This document shows, in pieces, positions 26,285 through 33,608 of a DNA stretch of 64,000 bases; the first letter of the stretch is position 1, and each line of letters opens with the position of its first letter. The stretch lies in NCBI GenBank assembly GCA_002070105.1, contig MWCQ01000007.1, positions 56,274 to 120,273 on the forward strand, given 5' to 3'. A model generated the notes under the pieces. The model did not search any database, was not told the DNA's origin, and was given only the letters and a program-made list of their open reading frames with translations. The DNA comes from Firmicutes bacterium ADurb.Bin193 (lineage in GTDB: Bacteria > Bacillota > Clostridia > Monoglobales > Firm-18). The position numbers and the translations under genes are program-made.

Positions 26285-26323
26285 AAAAGTGGGCAAATAT
26301 AGATTTATCTGCCCACTTTTTTT
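26285..26323. terminator. Hairpin between adaptor and anchor genes (partial terminator)
   Basis: AAAAGTGGGC and GCCCACTTTT form a stem with a run of seven T residues on the plus strand and TTTTGTT on the minus strand. It lies between two leftward genes, so it can act as a leaky terminator that lowers expression of the anchor gene. Confidence 0.7.
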
Positions 26324-26350
26324 AGTTCGTTAATTCGTATTACCCTTCAT

Positions 26351-29197
26351 TTAATCCTGGGCAACTATATTCGATGCGGCTTCAAGCAATACAAAACTTA
26401 TATCATAAGCGTTAATCTCACCATCTCTATTGACATCGGACTTAATAATATAAGCAAAGATTTCAGCATTGGTTAAATCCTCACCAAAGTTGAATGTATA
26501 ACGATGTAAGCATACTTGTATAATCATTGCAGCATCGTTTGCAGAAATATCGCCGATCTCATCGAGATTTCCAAGCTCATCATCCGAAATTTCGTTAGCG
26601 GCATCGATGGCATCCTGAATATCCGTCTTTACTAAGTCTCTACCAAGAAGCTCTTTCACCGTCCTTATGGCAAGCCTGTAGGTATCAAGTTTTCCTTCAT
26701 TGCCTTCGCCTATTTCAACGCCGATTGTATCAAGTTCTTCCAAGCCAAACTCGCCGTCGTTTATTGCTTCAAGAGCGGCTAAATAGTTGGGATTGGTGGG
26801 TTCTGTAATACCGATATCACGGCTTCCCATGTTTTCGATCGGCGTCGTGCCTTCAGGTGTTCCGAAACCATATTCCGCATCAAATATCTGCACTGTTGCG
26901 GTTACATTCTTAATACCTGATTTTACCCTGAAGGTAATAACAGCAATTACCTCACCGTCATCAAGAGTTGTATCGGCGTCTATTGTCAGGGCAACTCCGA
27001 ATTCGCCTGCCGCCGGAGATACTTCGAAATATGAAATTGCAGGATTTGCACCTTTTACAACATCTTGTGCAGTTACCTGCTCAAAGATATCGCCATCGTA
27101 ACTAACACCAAATTGAATAGCCTCAACATTTGCGGGAATTTCCTGTGCCTTAACCTCAAGGGTGAATGTCGCACCTTCAAATATTTCAGTTGTTGAAGGC
27201 TGTCCGAATACGAGTGCGGGACCTACGAAAACAGGTGACCACTTCGCATATAATGTCTTGTCAGCGTCAAGTTCCGTTGAGAAATTAAACAGAACTGTTC
27301 CTTCTTCATCTTCATACCAGCCTTCGAAGGTATAGCCATCCCTTGTCGGGTCATCAGGTCTTGCAACCACGCCGCCTTCTGTCTCAGCCGTTGTTGCCTC
27401 AGGAGCACCTTCGTAGTTAAGGTCAAAGGTTACCGTGTATTCAACCTGAACGGGAGTCCACTTAGCATATAATGTCTTGTCAGCATCAAGAACCGTATCA
27501 AAGTTATATTCGGTTGTGCCTTCGGCGTCCTCAAACCAACCTTCAAATGTATAACCGTCCCTTGTCGGGTCCTCAGGCCTTGCAACTACGCCGCCTTCTG
27601 TCTCAGCCGTTGTTGCCTCAGGAGCACCTTCGTAGTTAAGGTCAAAGGTTACCGTGTATTCTTCGGTCGGTTCCGGCTCTCCCAATACCGTAAAGGTAAC
27701 AGGAGTAAATATCATTGCCGCACCAAGGCTTTGACCTGCATCTGCTGTTTCTGCGTTATTCAGGGTAATAGAGGTTTCTCCAACGGTTGCGCCCTCTTTT
27801 ACCGTTAAGTTAAATGAACCTACTACCATATTATCTATGTTGTTAGCAGCAGTTATTCCGGTTCCCCTTATGGCACCTACAGTAATGGTTCCATTGGCTG
27901 CATTAACGCCAAACAGAAAACTACTCCATTTCTTTCCTCCGGAAAGACCTAAATAATAGTCAGCCCATGCTCTGTCAACTACCTGAGGAACTTCCCATCC
28001 CTCATCATCCATAATATCTTGATAAATACCCGAACTAATTTCAAATACATTAGGGTCAAAACTCAATGTATAGCCTATTGATGCTATATCTAATGTATTC
28101 CCTATCGAAACATCAACCTTAACTGTATCGCCCGCTTCTCCGGAATCAGCCGACAAAGTTAATGTTACATTTCGAGGAACACTGCCTTCAACGGGAGTAT
28201 ATATAGCTTCTACAGTCATGTCGTCGGTTATGTTTGTAAAATCAACTGTATCCCATGCACCTGTGTGTCCTGATTTTGCAGGTACCGGAGGTATGTCTGT
28301 CAAGGTTCCGCCCGACACAACCGTCCTTGTAGCTACCTCATTTCCGTCAGCCATAAAGGTAATTGTATATTCAACAGCGGGAGTCCACTTAGCATATAAT
28401 ATTTTGTCGGCATCAAGAACCGTATCAAAGTTATATTCAGTTGTGCCTTCGGCGTCCTCAAACCAACCTTCAAAGGTATAGCCTTCCCTTGTCGGGTCAC
28501 CAGGCCTTGCAACTACGCCGCCTTCTGTCTCAGCCGTTGTTGCCTCAGGAGCACCTTCGTAGTTAAGGTCAAAGGTTACCGTGTATTCTTCGGTCGGTTC
28601 CGGCTCTCCCAATACCGTAAAGGTAACAGGAGTAAATATCATTGCCGCACCAAGGCTTTGACCTGCATCTGCTGTTTCTGCGTTATTCAGGGTAATAGAG
28701 GTTTCTCCAACGGTTGCGCCCTCTTTTACCGTTAAGTTAAATGAACCTACTACCATATTATCTATGTTGTTAGCAGCAGTTATTCCGGTTCCCCTTATGG
28801 CACCTACAGTAATGGTTCCATTGGCTGCATTAACGCCAAACAGAAAACTACTCCATTTCTTTCCTCCGGAAAGACCTAAATAATAGTCAGCCCATGCTCT
28901 GTCAACTACCTGAGGAACTTCCCATCCCTCATCATCCATAATATCTTGATAAATACCCGAACTAATTTCAAATACATTAGGGTCAAAACTCAATGTATAA
29001 CCTATTGATGCTATACCTTCTGTATTTTCTATCGAAACATCAACCTTAACTGTATCGCCTTCTTCGCCAGAATTAGCAGATAACGCTATTGTTGCATTGC
29101 GCGCAACACTATCAGCGCTTATGCTAACTGCTCCCAATGACAAAATCATTGAAGCTATTATAACAAATGATAAAATACTTTTCGCTGTTTTTATCAA
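26351..29197 (-). CDS. Multi-cohesin, InlB-repeat surface protein with dockerin-like C-terminus
   Basis: A secreted 948-aa protein. Signal peptide 1-29; cohesin 1 at about 32-200 (GEEGDTVKVDVSIENT, IGYTLSFDPNVFEI); Listeria/Bacteroides-type repeats (GYTFEGWFEDAEGT, LYAKWTP) at about 205-272, with a related beta repeat to 338; cohesin 2 at about 341-510, nearly identical to cohesin 1; two more InlB-type repeats to about 655; a divergent third cohesin-like domain to about 800. The C-terminus holds a degenerate dockerin: one canonical loop (SDVNRDGEINAYDISFVLLE) and one that lost its calcium ligands (GDISANDAAMIIQ). It could bind dockerins and itself dock. The start is a TTG with GGAGGG eight bases upstream. 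Confidence 0.85.
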   Translation of the reverse strand: MIKTAKSILSFVIIASMILSLGAVSISADSVARNATIALSANSGEEGDTVKVDVSIENTEGIASIGYTLSFDPNVFEISSGIYQDIMDDEGWEVPQVVDRAWADYYLGLSGGKKWSSFLFGVNAANGTITVGAIRGTGITAANNIDNMVVGSFNLTVKEGATVGETSITLNNAETADAGQSLGAAMIFTPVTFTVLGEPEPTEEYTVTFDLNYEGAPEATTAETEGGVVARPGDPTREGYTFEGWFEDAEGTTEYNFDTVLDADKILYAKWTPAVEYTITFMADGNEVATRTVVSGGTLTDIPPVPAKSGHTGAWDTVDFTNITDDMTVEAIYTPVEGSVPRNVTLTLSADSGEAGDTVKVDVSIGNTLDIASIGYTLSFDPNVFEISSGIYQDIMDDEGWEVPQVVDRAWADYYLGLSGGKKWSSFLFGVNAANGTITVGAIRGTGITAANNIDNMVVGSFNLTVKEGATVGETSITLNNAETADAGQSLGAAMIFTPVTFTVLGEPEPTEEYTVTFDLNYEGAPEATTAETEGGVVARPEDPTRDGYTFEGWFEDAEGTTEYNFDTVLDADKTLYAKWTPVQVEYTVTFDLNYEGAPEATTAETEGGVVARPDDPTRDGYTFEGWYEDEEGTVLFNFSTELDADKTLYAKWSPVFVGPALVFGQPSTTEIFEGATFTLEVKAQEIPANVEAIQFGVSYDGDIFEQVTAQDVVKGANPAISYFEVSPAAGEFGVALTIDADTTLDDGEVIAVITFRVKSGIKNVTATVQIFDAEYGFGTPEGTTPIENMGSRDIGITEPTNPNYLAALEAINDGEFGLEELDTIGVEIGEGNEGKLDTYRLAIRTVKELLGRDLVKTDIQDAIDAANEISDDELGNLDEIGDISANDAAMIIQVCLHRYTFNFGEDLTNAEIFAYIIKSDVNRDGEINAYDISFVLLEAASNIVAQD
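27574..28999. repeat. 927-bp internal tandem duplication in the cohesin adaptor gene
   Basis: Bases 27574-28072 and 28501-28999 appear identical by eye, offset by 927 bp (309 codons). Similarity extends at lower identity to both sides. A further 219-bp-offset repeat of the InlB-type unit lies at 27235-27660. Confidence 0.85.
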
Positions 29198-29252
29198 GAA
29201 TAACTCCCTCCTTCACATAATTGTGTTGCAGTAAAACTACTTGTGCCTCCGA

Positions 29253-29876
29253 TTAAAATTCTGTAATTGTTCCAACAAAATATTGCAGAATAAGACCGGC
29301 ATCAGTAGCATTTATAACCCCGTCATTATTTATATCAGCAGCCGCAAGTCCGTTAGGACTACTAAATTCTGTAATAGTGCCAACAAAATACTGCAACACC
29401 AAGCCTGCATCGGTAGCGTTTACTGCTCCGTCGCCGTTTACATCGCCTAATGTTACTTCAGGTTCAGTGCCACTACCGATGACATACTCAGCGGGAGTCG
29501 AAACACCTATTCCGCCCATTTTTACATAAAGCTTTTCGCCAGCCGCAACAAAAGCAGCTTTATCAATTACGAAAGTTATTGTGTCGGACTTTTCTTCCTG
29601 ACTTATGTATGCAACATTCTCAAGCACGCCACCTTCGCCAATTTGAACATCAAAGCCCTCAAAAGTCGCCAGAATGGTTACTTCGTCGCCAACCTCATCG
29701 GTTGTTGAATAGGTCACAGTAACAGTTTTAAGAGTATTGTCTGCATTGTCCGTTACCGTCCCATCCGTGATAGTTATCGGATCACCACCGGCAAAACCGA
29801 TTACCGGTACAGCCAGTACCAGCATTGTGAGGCAAAGCGCCAATGCCAAAAACTTTGAGCTTTTTTTCTTCATCAT
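29253..29876 (-). CDS. Secreted type I dockerin protein
   Basis: The 207-aa product has a signal peptide (1-29, ending GFA), a beta-rich region of unknown fold (about 32-135) and a complete two-loop dockerin. The loops are LGDVNGDGAVNATDAGLVLQ (about 144-163) and AADINNDGVINATDAGLILQ (about 179-198), each with the D-x-N-x-D-G-x-x-N-x-x-D calcium pattern. The duplicated segments are nearly the same, both ending QYFVGTITEF, so a symmetric dual binding mode is possible. No catalytic domain is attached. It is the first gene of the cohesin/dockerin transcript, 55 bases ahead of the adaptor. AAAGGAG precedes the two adjacent ATG codons. Confidence 0.88.
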   Translation of the reverse strand: MMKKKSSKFLALALCLTMLVLAVPVIGFAGGDPITITDGTVTDNADNTLKTVTVTYSTTDEVGDEVTILATFEGFDVQIGEGGVLENVAYISQEEKSDTITFVIDKAAFVAAGEKLYVKMGGIGVSTPAEYVIGSGTEPEVTLGDVNGDGAVNATDAGLVLQYFVGTITEFSSPNGLAAADINNDGVINATDAGLILQYFVGTITEF

Positions 29877-29919
29877 TTTTTCTTTTCTCCTTTCGCTAAA
29901 TAAAATAATTCATAAAAAC

Positions 29920-30150
29920 CTATGCAATTTTATTCTGCTTTGATTCAGACCCTACAAAAAACGCCGATACGCAAAAAAGCATACCTTCCTTACATATAAA
30001 GGCAAATTCACCTCTCTTCGAATATTGCTTTTCTTCTTGAAAAGCATCCGGTAAAATCCCTGTCAGGGGGTTGGGAAGGATTGTATTATATGTACCCCCG
30101 ACAAAAACAAAACCGTTATTTTCAAGGTGCGTTTCGGTAATGATGTACAT
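29920..30150 (-). CDS. Doubtful 76-codon reading frame in the dockerin operon leader
   Basis: An open frame of 76 codons starts about ten bases after the predicted transcription start at 30161 and ends 43 bases before the dockerin gene. The peptide (GGTYNTILPNPLTGILP in the middle) shows no recognised domain and there is no ribosome binding site. The same bases can form several hairpins, so a structured leader RNA is at least as likely as a protein. Listed because the stretch is otherwise unexplained. Confidence 0.2.
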   Translation of the reverse strand: MYIITETHLENNGFVFVGGTYNTILPNPLTGILPDAFQEEKQYSKRGEFAFICKEGMLFCVSAFFVGSESKQNKIA

Positions 30151-30167
30151 TACACCATTGCTATTCT

Positions 30168-30196
30168 ATTATATAACTATTGTAACTTTTTTTCAA
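30168..30196 (-). promoter_or_regulatory. Sigma-A-type promoter of the cohesin/dockerin operon
   Basis: On the minus strand TTGAAA (30196-30191) and TATAAT (30173-30168) are 17 bases apart. Transcription starting near 30161 gives a leader of about 285 bases before the dockerin ATG. Confidence 0.78.
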
Positions 30197-30245
30197 TAGT
30201 TATTTGCAAAAAAATCAAAATGTATTATTTACACAATTTATTGCC

Positions 30246-31394
30246 TCATTTTTTGTACATTTTTTCCCCTTTTGATATTGTATACAGGACCTCTGCATCA
30301 AAATCAAGCGGATTTTTATTGAATACAACTAAATCCGCATCATAGTTTTTATGTATTTTGCCAAGCCTTTCATCCACTCCAATTATTGCCGCCGCGTCGC
30401 AGGTTATCGCCGAAAGCGCGCCCTCGCGGGACATTCCTCCCTTTACGGCAAGCTGAGCGCACAAAAGAAGGTGATTTATTGGTATTTCGGGGTGGTCCGT
30501 GATTATCGCAAGCCGTACTCCCGCCCTTTCAAGTACCGCCGCATTGTCAAAAGCAAGATTGTACAGTTCGGGCTTTGTCCTTGCGCAGAGTGCGGGCCCT
30601 ACCATTACATCGATTTTCTCTTTCGCAAGCTCGTCCGCTATCAGATGACCCTCTGTCGCATGTACAATTTTAAGCTCTATGCCGAATTCCTCAGCAATTC
30701 TTATGGCGGTAAAAATGTCGTCCGCTCTGTGAGCATGGGCGTGAAGCGGAATACGGTTATCCAAAAGCATCAGAAGAGCTTCCGAAACAAGGTCCAAGGG
30801 CGGTTTTTCCCGCTCGATGTCCGCAAGCCGCTGTCCATAGTCCATTGCCGAGTACAGCGCCTGTCTTAACATGGCGGCGGTTGCCATTCGGGTTTGGGGG
30901 GAACGACCTTTTCCGCCGTGTTCGGTTTTGGGGTTGTCGCCGAAGGCGCACTTTAAGGAACAGGGGGATTTAATAATCATATCGTCAATGCGCTTTCCGC
31001 TTGTACTGATTACCGCGGTCTGACCGCCCAGTACATTCGTACTACCGGGTGACACCACAACCGTTGTCACTCCCCCCGCCCTCGCCTCCGCAAAGTACCT
31101 GTCAAGCGGGTTTACAGAGTCGATTATCCGAAGGTGCGGCGTTATAGGGTTGTTCCTCTCGCTTTCGTCACTGCTTTGCAAGCTTTGGCTGTCACCGAAT
31201 ACGCCGAGATGGCAATGCGCGTCAATCAGTCCGGGGGTAACGCACCCGCCCTTTGCATCAATAACATCATCGTCAAAGGGTGAATCAGACATATCGCCCA
31301 AATCAAAAATTTTTCCGTCCTTAACCGAGATAAAGCCGTTTTTGTAGTGAAGTCCGCCGTCCATTGTAAAGATTTCAGCATTTATTATAAGCAT
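30246..31394 (-). CDS. Amidohydrolase family protein (imidazolonepropionase/dihydroorotase-like)
   Basis: From the ATG at 31394 the 382-aa protein shows IINAEIFTMDGG, then CVTPGLIDAHCHLG with the metal-binding HxH, GVTTVVVSPGSTNVLGGQ, PLHAHAHRADD and LKIVHATEGH (two further metal histidines), AIITDHPEIP (metal aspartate) and a C-terminal beta-sandwich, GKIHKNYDADLVVFNKNPLD. It hydrolyses an amide or cyclic amide, substrate unknown. Upstream in frame the sequence runs through a dispersed repeat, so the longer frame to 31574 is not credible; the ATG at 31406 is a close alternative. It follows an ApbE and an M14 peptidase gene on the same strand. Confidence 0.85.
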   Translation of the reverse strand: MLIINAEIFTMDGGLHYKNGFISVKDGKIFDLGDMSDSPFDDDVIDAKGGCVTPGLIDAHCHLGVFGDSQSLQSSDESERNNPITPHLRIIDSVNPLDRYFAEARAGGVTTVVVSPGSTNVLGGQTAVISTSGKRIDDMIIKSPCSLKCAFGDNPKTEHGGKGRSPQTRMATAAMLRQALYSAMDYGQRLADIEREKPPLDLVSEALLMLLDNRIPLHAHAHRADDIFTAIRIAEEFGIELKIVHATEGHLIADELAKEKIDVMVGPALCARTKPELYNLAFDNAAVLERAGVRLAIITDHPEIPINHLLLCAQLAVKGGMSREGALSAITCDAAAIIGVDERLGKIHKNYDADLVVFNKNPLDFDAEVLYTISKGEKMYKK

Positions 31395-31485
31395 ATTAAG
31401 TTCCATAGCCTTTCTGCCCACAAAATATAAAGCGGCAAATCCCCTACGCCTTAATCGTGGGCAGATAAGGCGTATATGGAACTTA

Positions 31486-31545
31486 TGCGCATCGCCGTTT
31501 CCGAGAGATTTTTGCGAGGAAAATTTCGGCGGCGCAATAAATTCC
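31486..31545. repeat. Dispersed intergenic repeat A, copy 2 (inverted)
   Basis: Read on the minus strand it gives GAATTTATTGCGCCGCCGAA, and it ends AAACGGCGATGCGCA, the same two blocks as the copy at 21863. It sits between the ApbE and amidohydrolase genes. Confidence 0.6.
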
Positions 31546-31575
31546 GCCGGAGGCATTAGTTTGAATTTATTCAAA

Positions 31576-32547
31576 CTAATCCTCCCTAAAGAAAAATGAG
31601 CTGTCCGTAATTTCTATTTCAATGCCTTCTGTTTTACGAACCTCGCCGTCCTCCGACACCGTCAGGGCTTGTACACCCATGCTCCGTGCAAACGAAAGTC
31701 CGTCCTCTGCGCCCATAATGAATATTATCGTGGCAATGGCGTCGGCGTCCTGCGAATTTTCACAGACCACCGTTGCACTTAAAAGACCGCTGTCGGAGGG
31801 CATTCCCGTTTTAGGGTTAAATATGTGATGGTATGTCCTGCCGTCCTGCACAAAATTTCTCTCATAGTTTCCGGAGGTAACAATGGCGCAGTCGCGGGCT
31901 TTTATTATTCCCATATAGTCGCCTGTCCGATTGCTTTTGGGGTTTTGGATCCCTATGCGTTTTTCGCCGATTACAACAATATTCCCGCCTAAATCAACAA
32001 TGCCGTCTTTTATACCGTATTGCCTTAACACCCTTGCCGCCTCGTCAGCCGCATAGCCCTTACCTATTCCGCCAAGGTCTATTGCCATATCCTTAGGAAG
32101 AATAAGCCGGTTTTCCTTTATCTCAACCTTTTTGTAGTCTATTAAAGGGAGAACCCTCTCGATTTCCTCACGGGAAGGCACCCTCGGCGAGGGCGTGGAT
32201 ATTCCCCAGAGGTCTGTAAGCGGTTTCACCGTTATATCGAAAAGCCCGTCCGATTTATCGCCGAAAAAAATCCCGCGGCGGATTACCGCAGACGCATCCT
32301 CACCAAGCACACCGGTTACGATTTCCGAGGTTTGGGAATATGAGGTTAACCTGCGCTCAATTTCATACACCCTTGAAACGGCGGACGCTGTCGCAGTTTT
32401 TGCTTTATTTCCTTTTGCCGTTACGGATATAACGGTGTCAAGGGCGAATCCCGTTTCGACCGCCCTTCGGGTTTCGCTTAAATACGCCGCCGCCATAACC
32501 GCCAAAGCCACGGCTGCGATTATAAAAAATCTCAATCTCTTTTGCAT
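31576..32547 (-). CDS. apbE: FAD:protein FMN transferase (ApbE family)
   Basis: The 323-aa protein has an N-terminal signal/anchor segment (1-22, FFIIAAVALAVMAAAYL) and then the ApbE sequence: MAIDLGGIGKGYAADEAARVL, GIVDLGGNIVVIG, VTSGNYERNF, YHHIFNPKTGMPSD and SQDADAIATIIFIMGAEDGL. The enzyme attaches FMN to a threonine of exported or membrane proteins such as RnfG/NqrC subunits, outside the membrane. There is no lipobox cysteine, so it is probably held by an uncleaved anchor. No obvious flavinylation target lies nearby. It is placed between the M14 peptidase and the amidohydrolase. Confidence 0.92.
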   Translation of the reverse strand: MQKRLRFFIIAAVALAVMAAAYLSETRRAVETGFALDTVISVTAKGNKAKTATASAVSRVYEIERRLTSYSQTSEIVTGVLGEDASAVIRRGIFFGDKSDGLFDITVKPLTDLWGISTPSPRVPSREEIERVLPLIDYKKVEIKENRLILPKDMAIDLGGIGKGYAADEAARVLRQYGIKDGIVDLGGNIVVIGEKRIGIQNPKSNRTGDYMGIIKARDCAIVTSGNYERNFVQDGRTYHHIFNPKTGMPSDSGLLSATVVCENSQDADAIATIIFIMGAEDGLSFARSMGVQALTVSEDGEVRKTEGIEIEITDSSFFFRED

Positions 32548-32560
32548 ACTCTATCCTTTC

Positions 32561-33394
32561 TTATGTCAGCCCGACAAAAACCAATATTTCGAGTATATCC
32601 TTGTATATTTTTTCAAACTGTGAAAGCGGAAGGGGGTTTTCACCCGCACCCACCTCTATCGTATATCCGGGGCGACCGAATTCCTTTATAAACCAGTCCT
32701 TATACCCGCTGTATGAGGCAAGTCCGTCCGCCTCGTCCAGTTCGTATCCGCTCGATTTTGAAATAAGCCTTGCTATCTCCTCCGACCGCGGGGGAAGTAT
32801 TTTGCCATACTTCCAGTATATAACCTCTCCCTGACTGTGAAACGCAACCACATACTCAAAATCCATTCGCCGTGTAAAATCGGCAATGGCTTTTGATTCG
32901 GGCTCGCTTTCGGGACGCCTTCCCGCATACCTCGTCCTGCCGGGCGCGGTTATGCCGTTTTCCCGCGCAAGCTTTTTATACTCATCCCAGCCGGCATCGT
33001 AATTATGGTTAAGGTCAACACCCCTTGCGTTAGCCTGCCATCCCTCTTTGGTTTTCGAAAGCTCCACCCCGTCGGGGTTTACCATCGGGGCTATGTATAT
33101 TGATGCGTCACGGTAAAGCCGTCTTATGTCATAGCCTGCAAGCCGATACCCCTTTACATAGCTTTCGGCGAAGTCGAACGCAAACCTCATCATAAGCTTT
33201 GCGGTTATCCACTCTGTTCCGTGGTGCGCCGCATTGTAGAAAACCTGTCTTTCGCCCTCGCCAAGCCGTATCAAATATATATTCCGTCTTTTAAGGCTTT
33301 TGCCGATAATCTCACTCTTTACAAACGGGTACCTGTCCGTCAGCGCCCTTAAATCCCGCGACACAGCGGTATAGTCATATACCTTATCCTCCAC
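32561..33394 (-). CDS. M14 family zinc carboxypeptidase
   Basis: The 277-aa protein has FYNAAHHGTEWITAKLMM (HxxE zinc ligands), MVNPDGVELS, RGVDLNHNYDAGW, a third zinc histidine in VVAFHSQGEVIYW, and YTIEVGAGENPLPL with the catalytic glutamate. This fits the gamma-D-glutamyl-diamino acid peptidase branch of M14, which trims peptidoglycan peptides, for example in spores. No signal peptide or LysM domain is present, suggesting a cytoplasmic or forespore role in recycling muropeptides. It is the first of three genes read leftward. Confidence 0.88.
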   Translation of the reverse strand: MEDKVYDYTAVSRDLRALTDRYPFVKSEIIGKSLKRRNIYLIRLGEGERQVFYNAAHHGTEWITAKLMMRFAFDFAESYVKGYRLAGYDIRRLYRDASIYIAPMVNPDGVELSKTKEGWQANARGVDLNHNYDAGWDEYKKLARENGITAPGRTRYAGRRPESEPESKAIADFTRRMDFEYVVAFHSQGEVIYWKYGKILPPRSEEIARLISKSSGYELDEADGLASYSGYKDWFIKEFGRPGYTIEVGAGENPLPLSQFEKIYKDILEILVFVGLT

Positions 33395-33502
33395 GAAAAC
33401 TCACCGCCCTTCAAAAATATGCAATCCCTACATTATATGAAGTGCGGCTTAGCGGCGTTACCATGTGAATTCTTCAGACACCCTCATTCTTAGTATAAAC
33501 GA

Positions 33503-33540
33503 AACACCCTCCGAAATCAATATCGGAGGGTGTTTTTTTA
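33503..33540. terminator. Hairpin after the SLH/Ig protein gene
   Basis: AACACCCTCCGA and its complement form a 12-bp stem with an eight-base loop, followed by TTTTTTTA on the plus strand and TTTCGTTTA on the minus strand. It lies about 70 bases past the leftward SLH gene, so it probably works on the minus strand. Confidence 0.7.
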
Positions 33541-33608
33541 TTTATAGGAAATTACGCAAGGAAGCGTTCGGGAAAGTGCTACGCACCCGAACACTTCGTT
33601 TTCAGTTA

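Noticed and set aside
29877..30161. Cyclic di-GMP-I (GEMM) riboswitch in the dockerin leader
   Set aside because: The conserved GEMM core (GGGCAAACC-type and tetraloop receptor) was not found.
31407..31574. N-terminal extension of the amidohydrolase
   Set aside because: It runs through a dispersed repeat and lacks homology to the family; the conserved start is at 31394.
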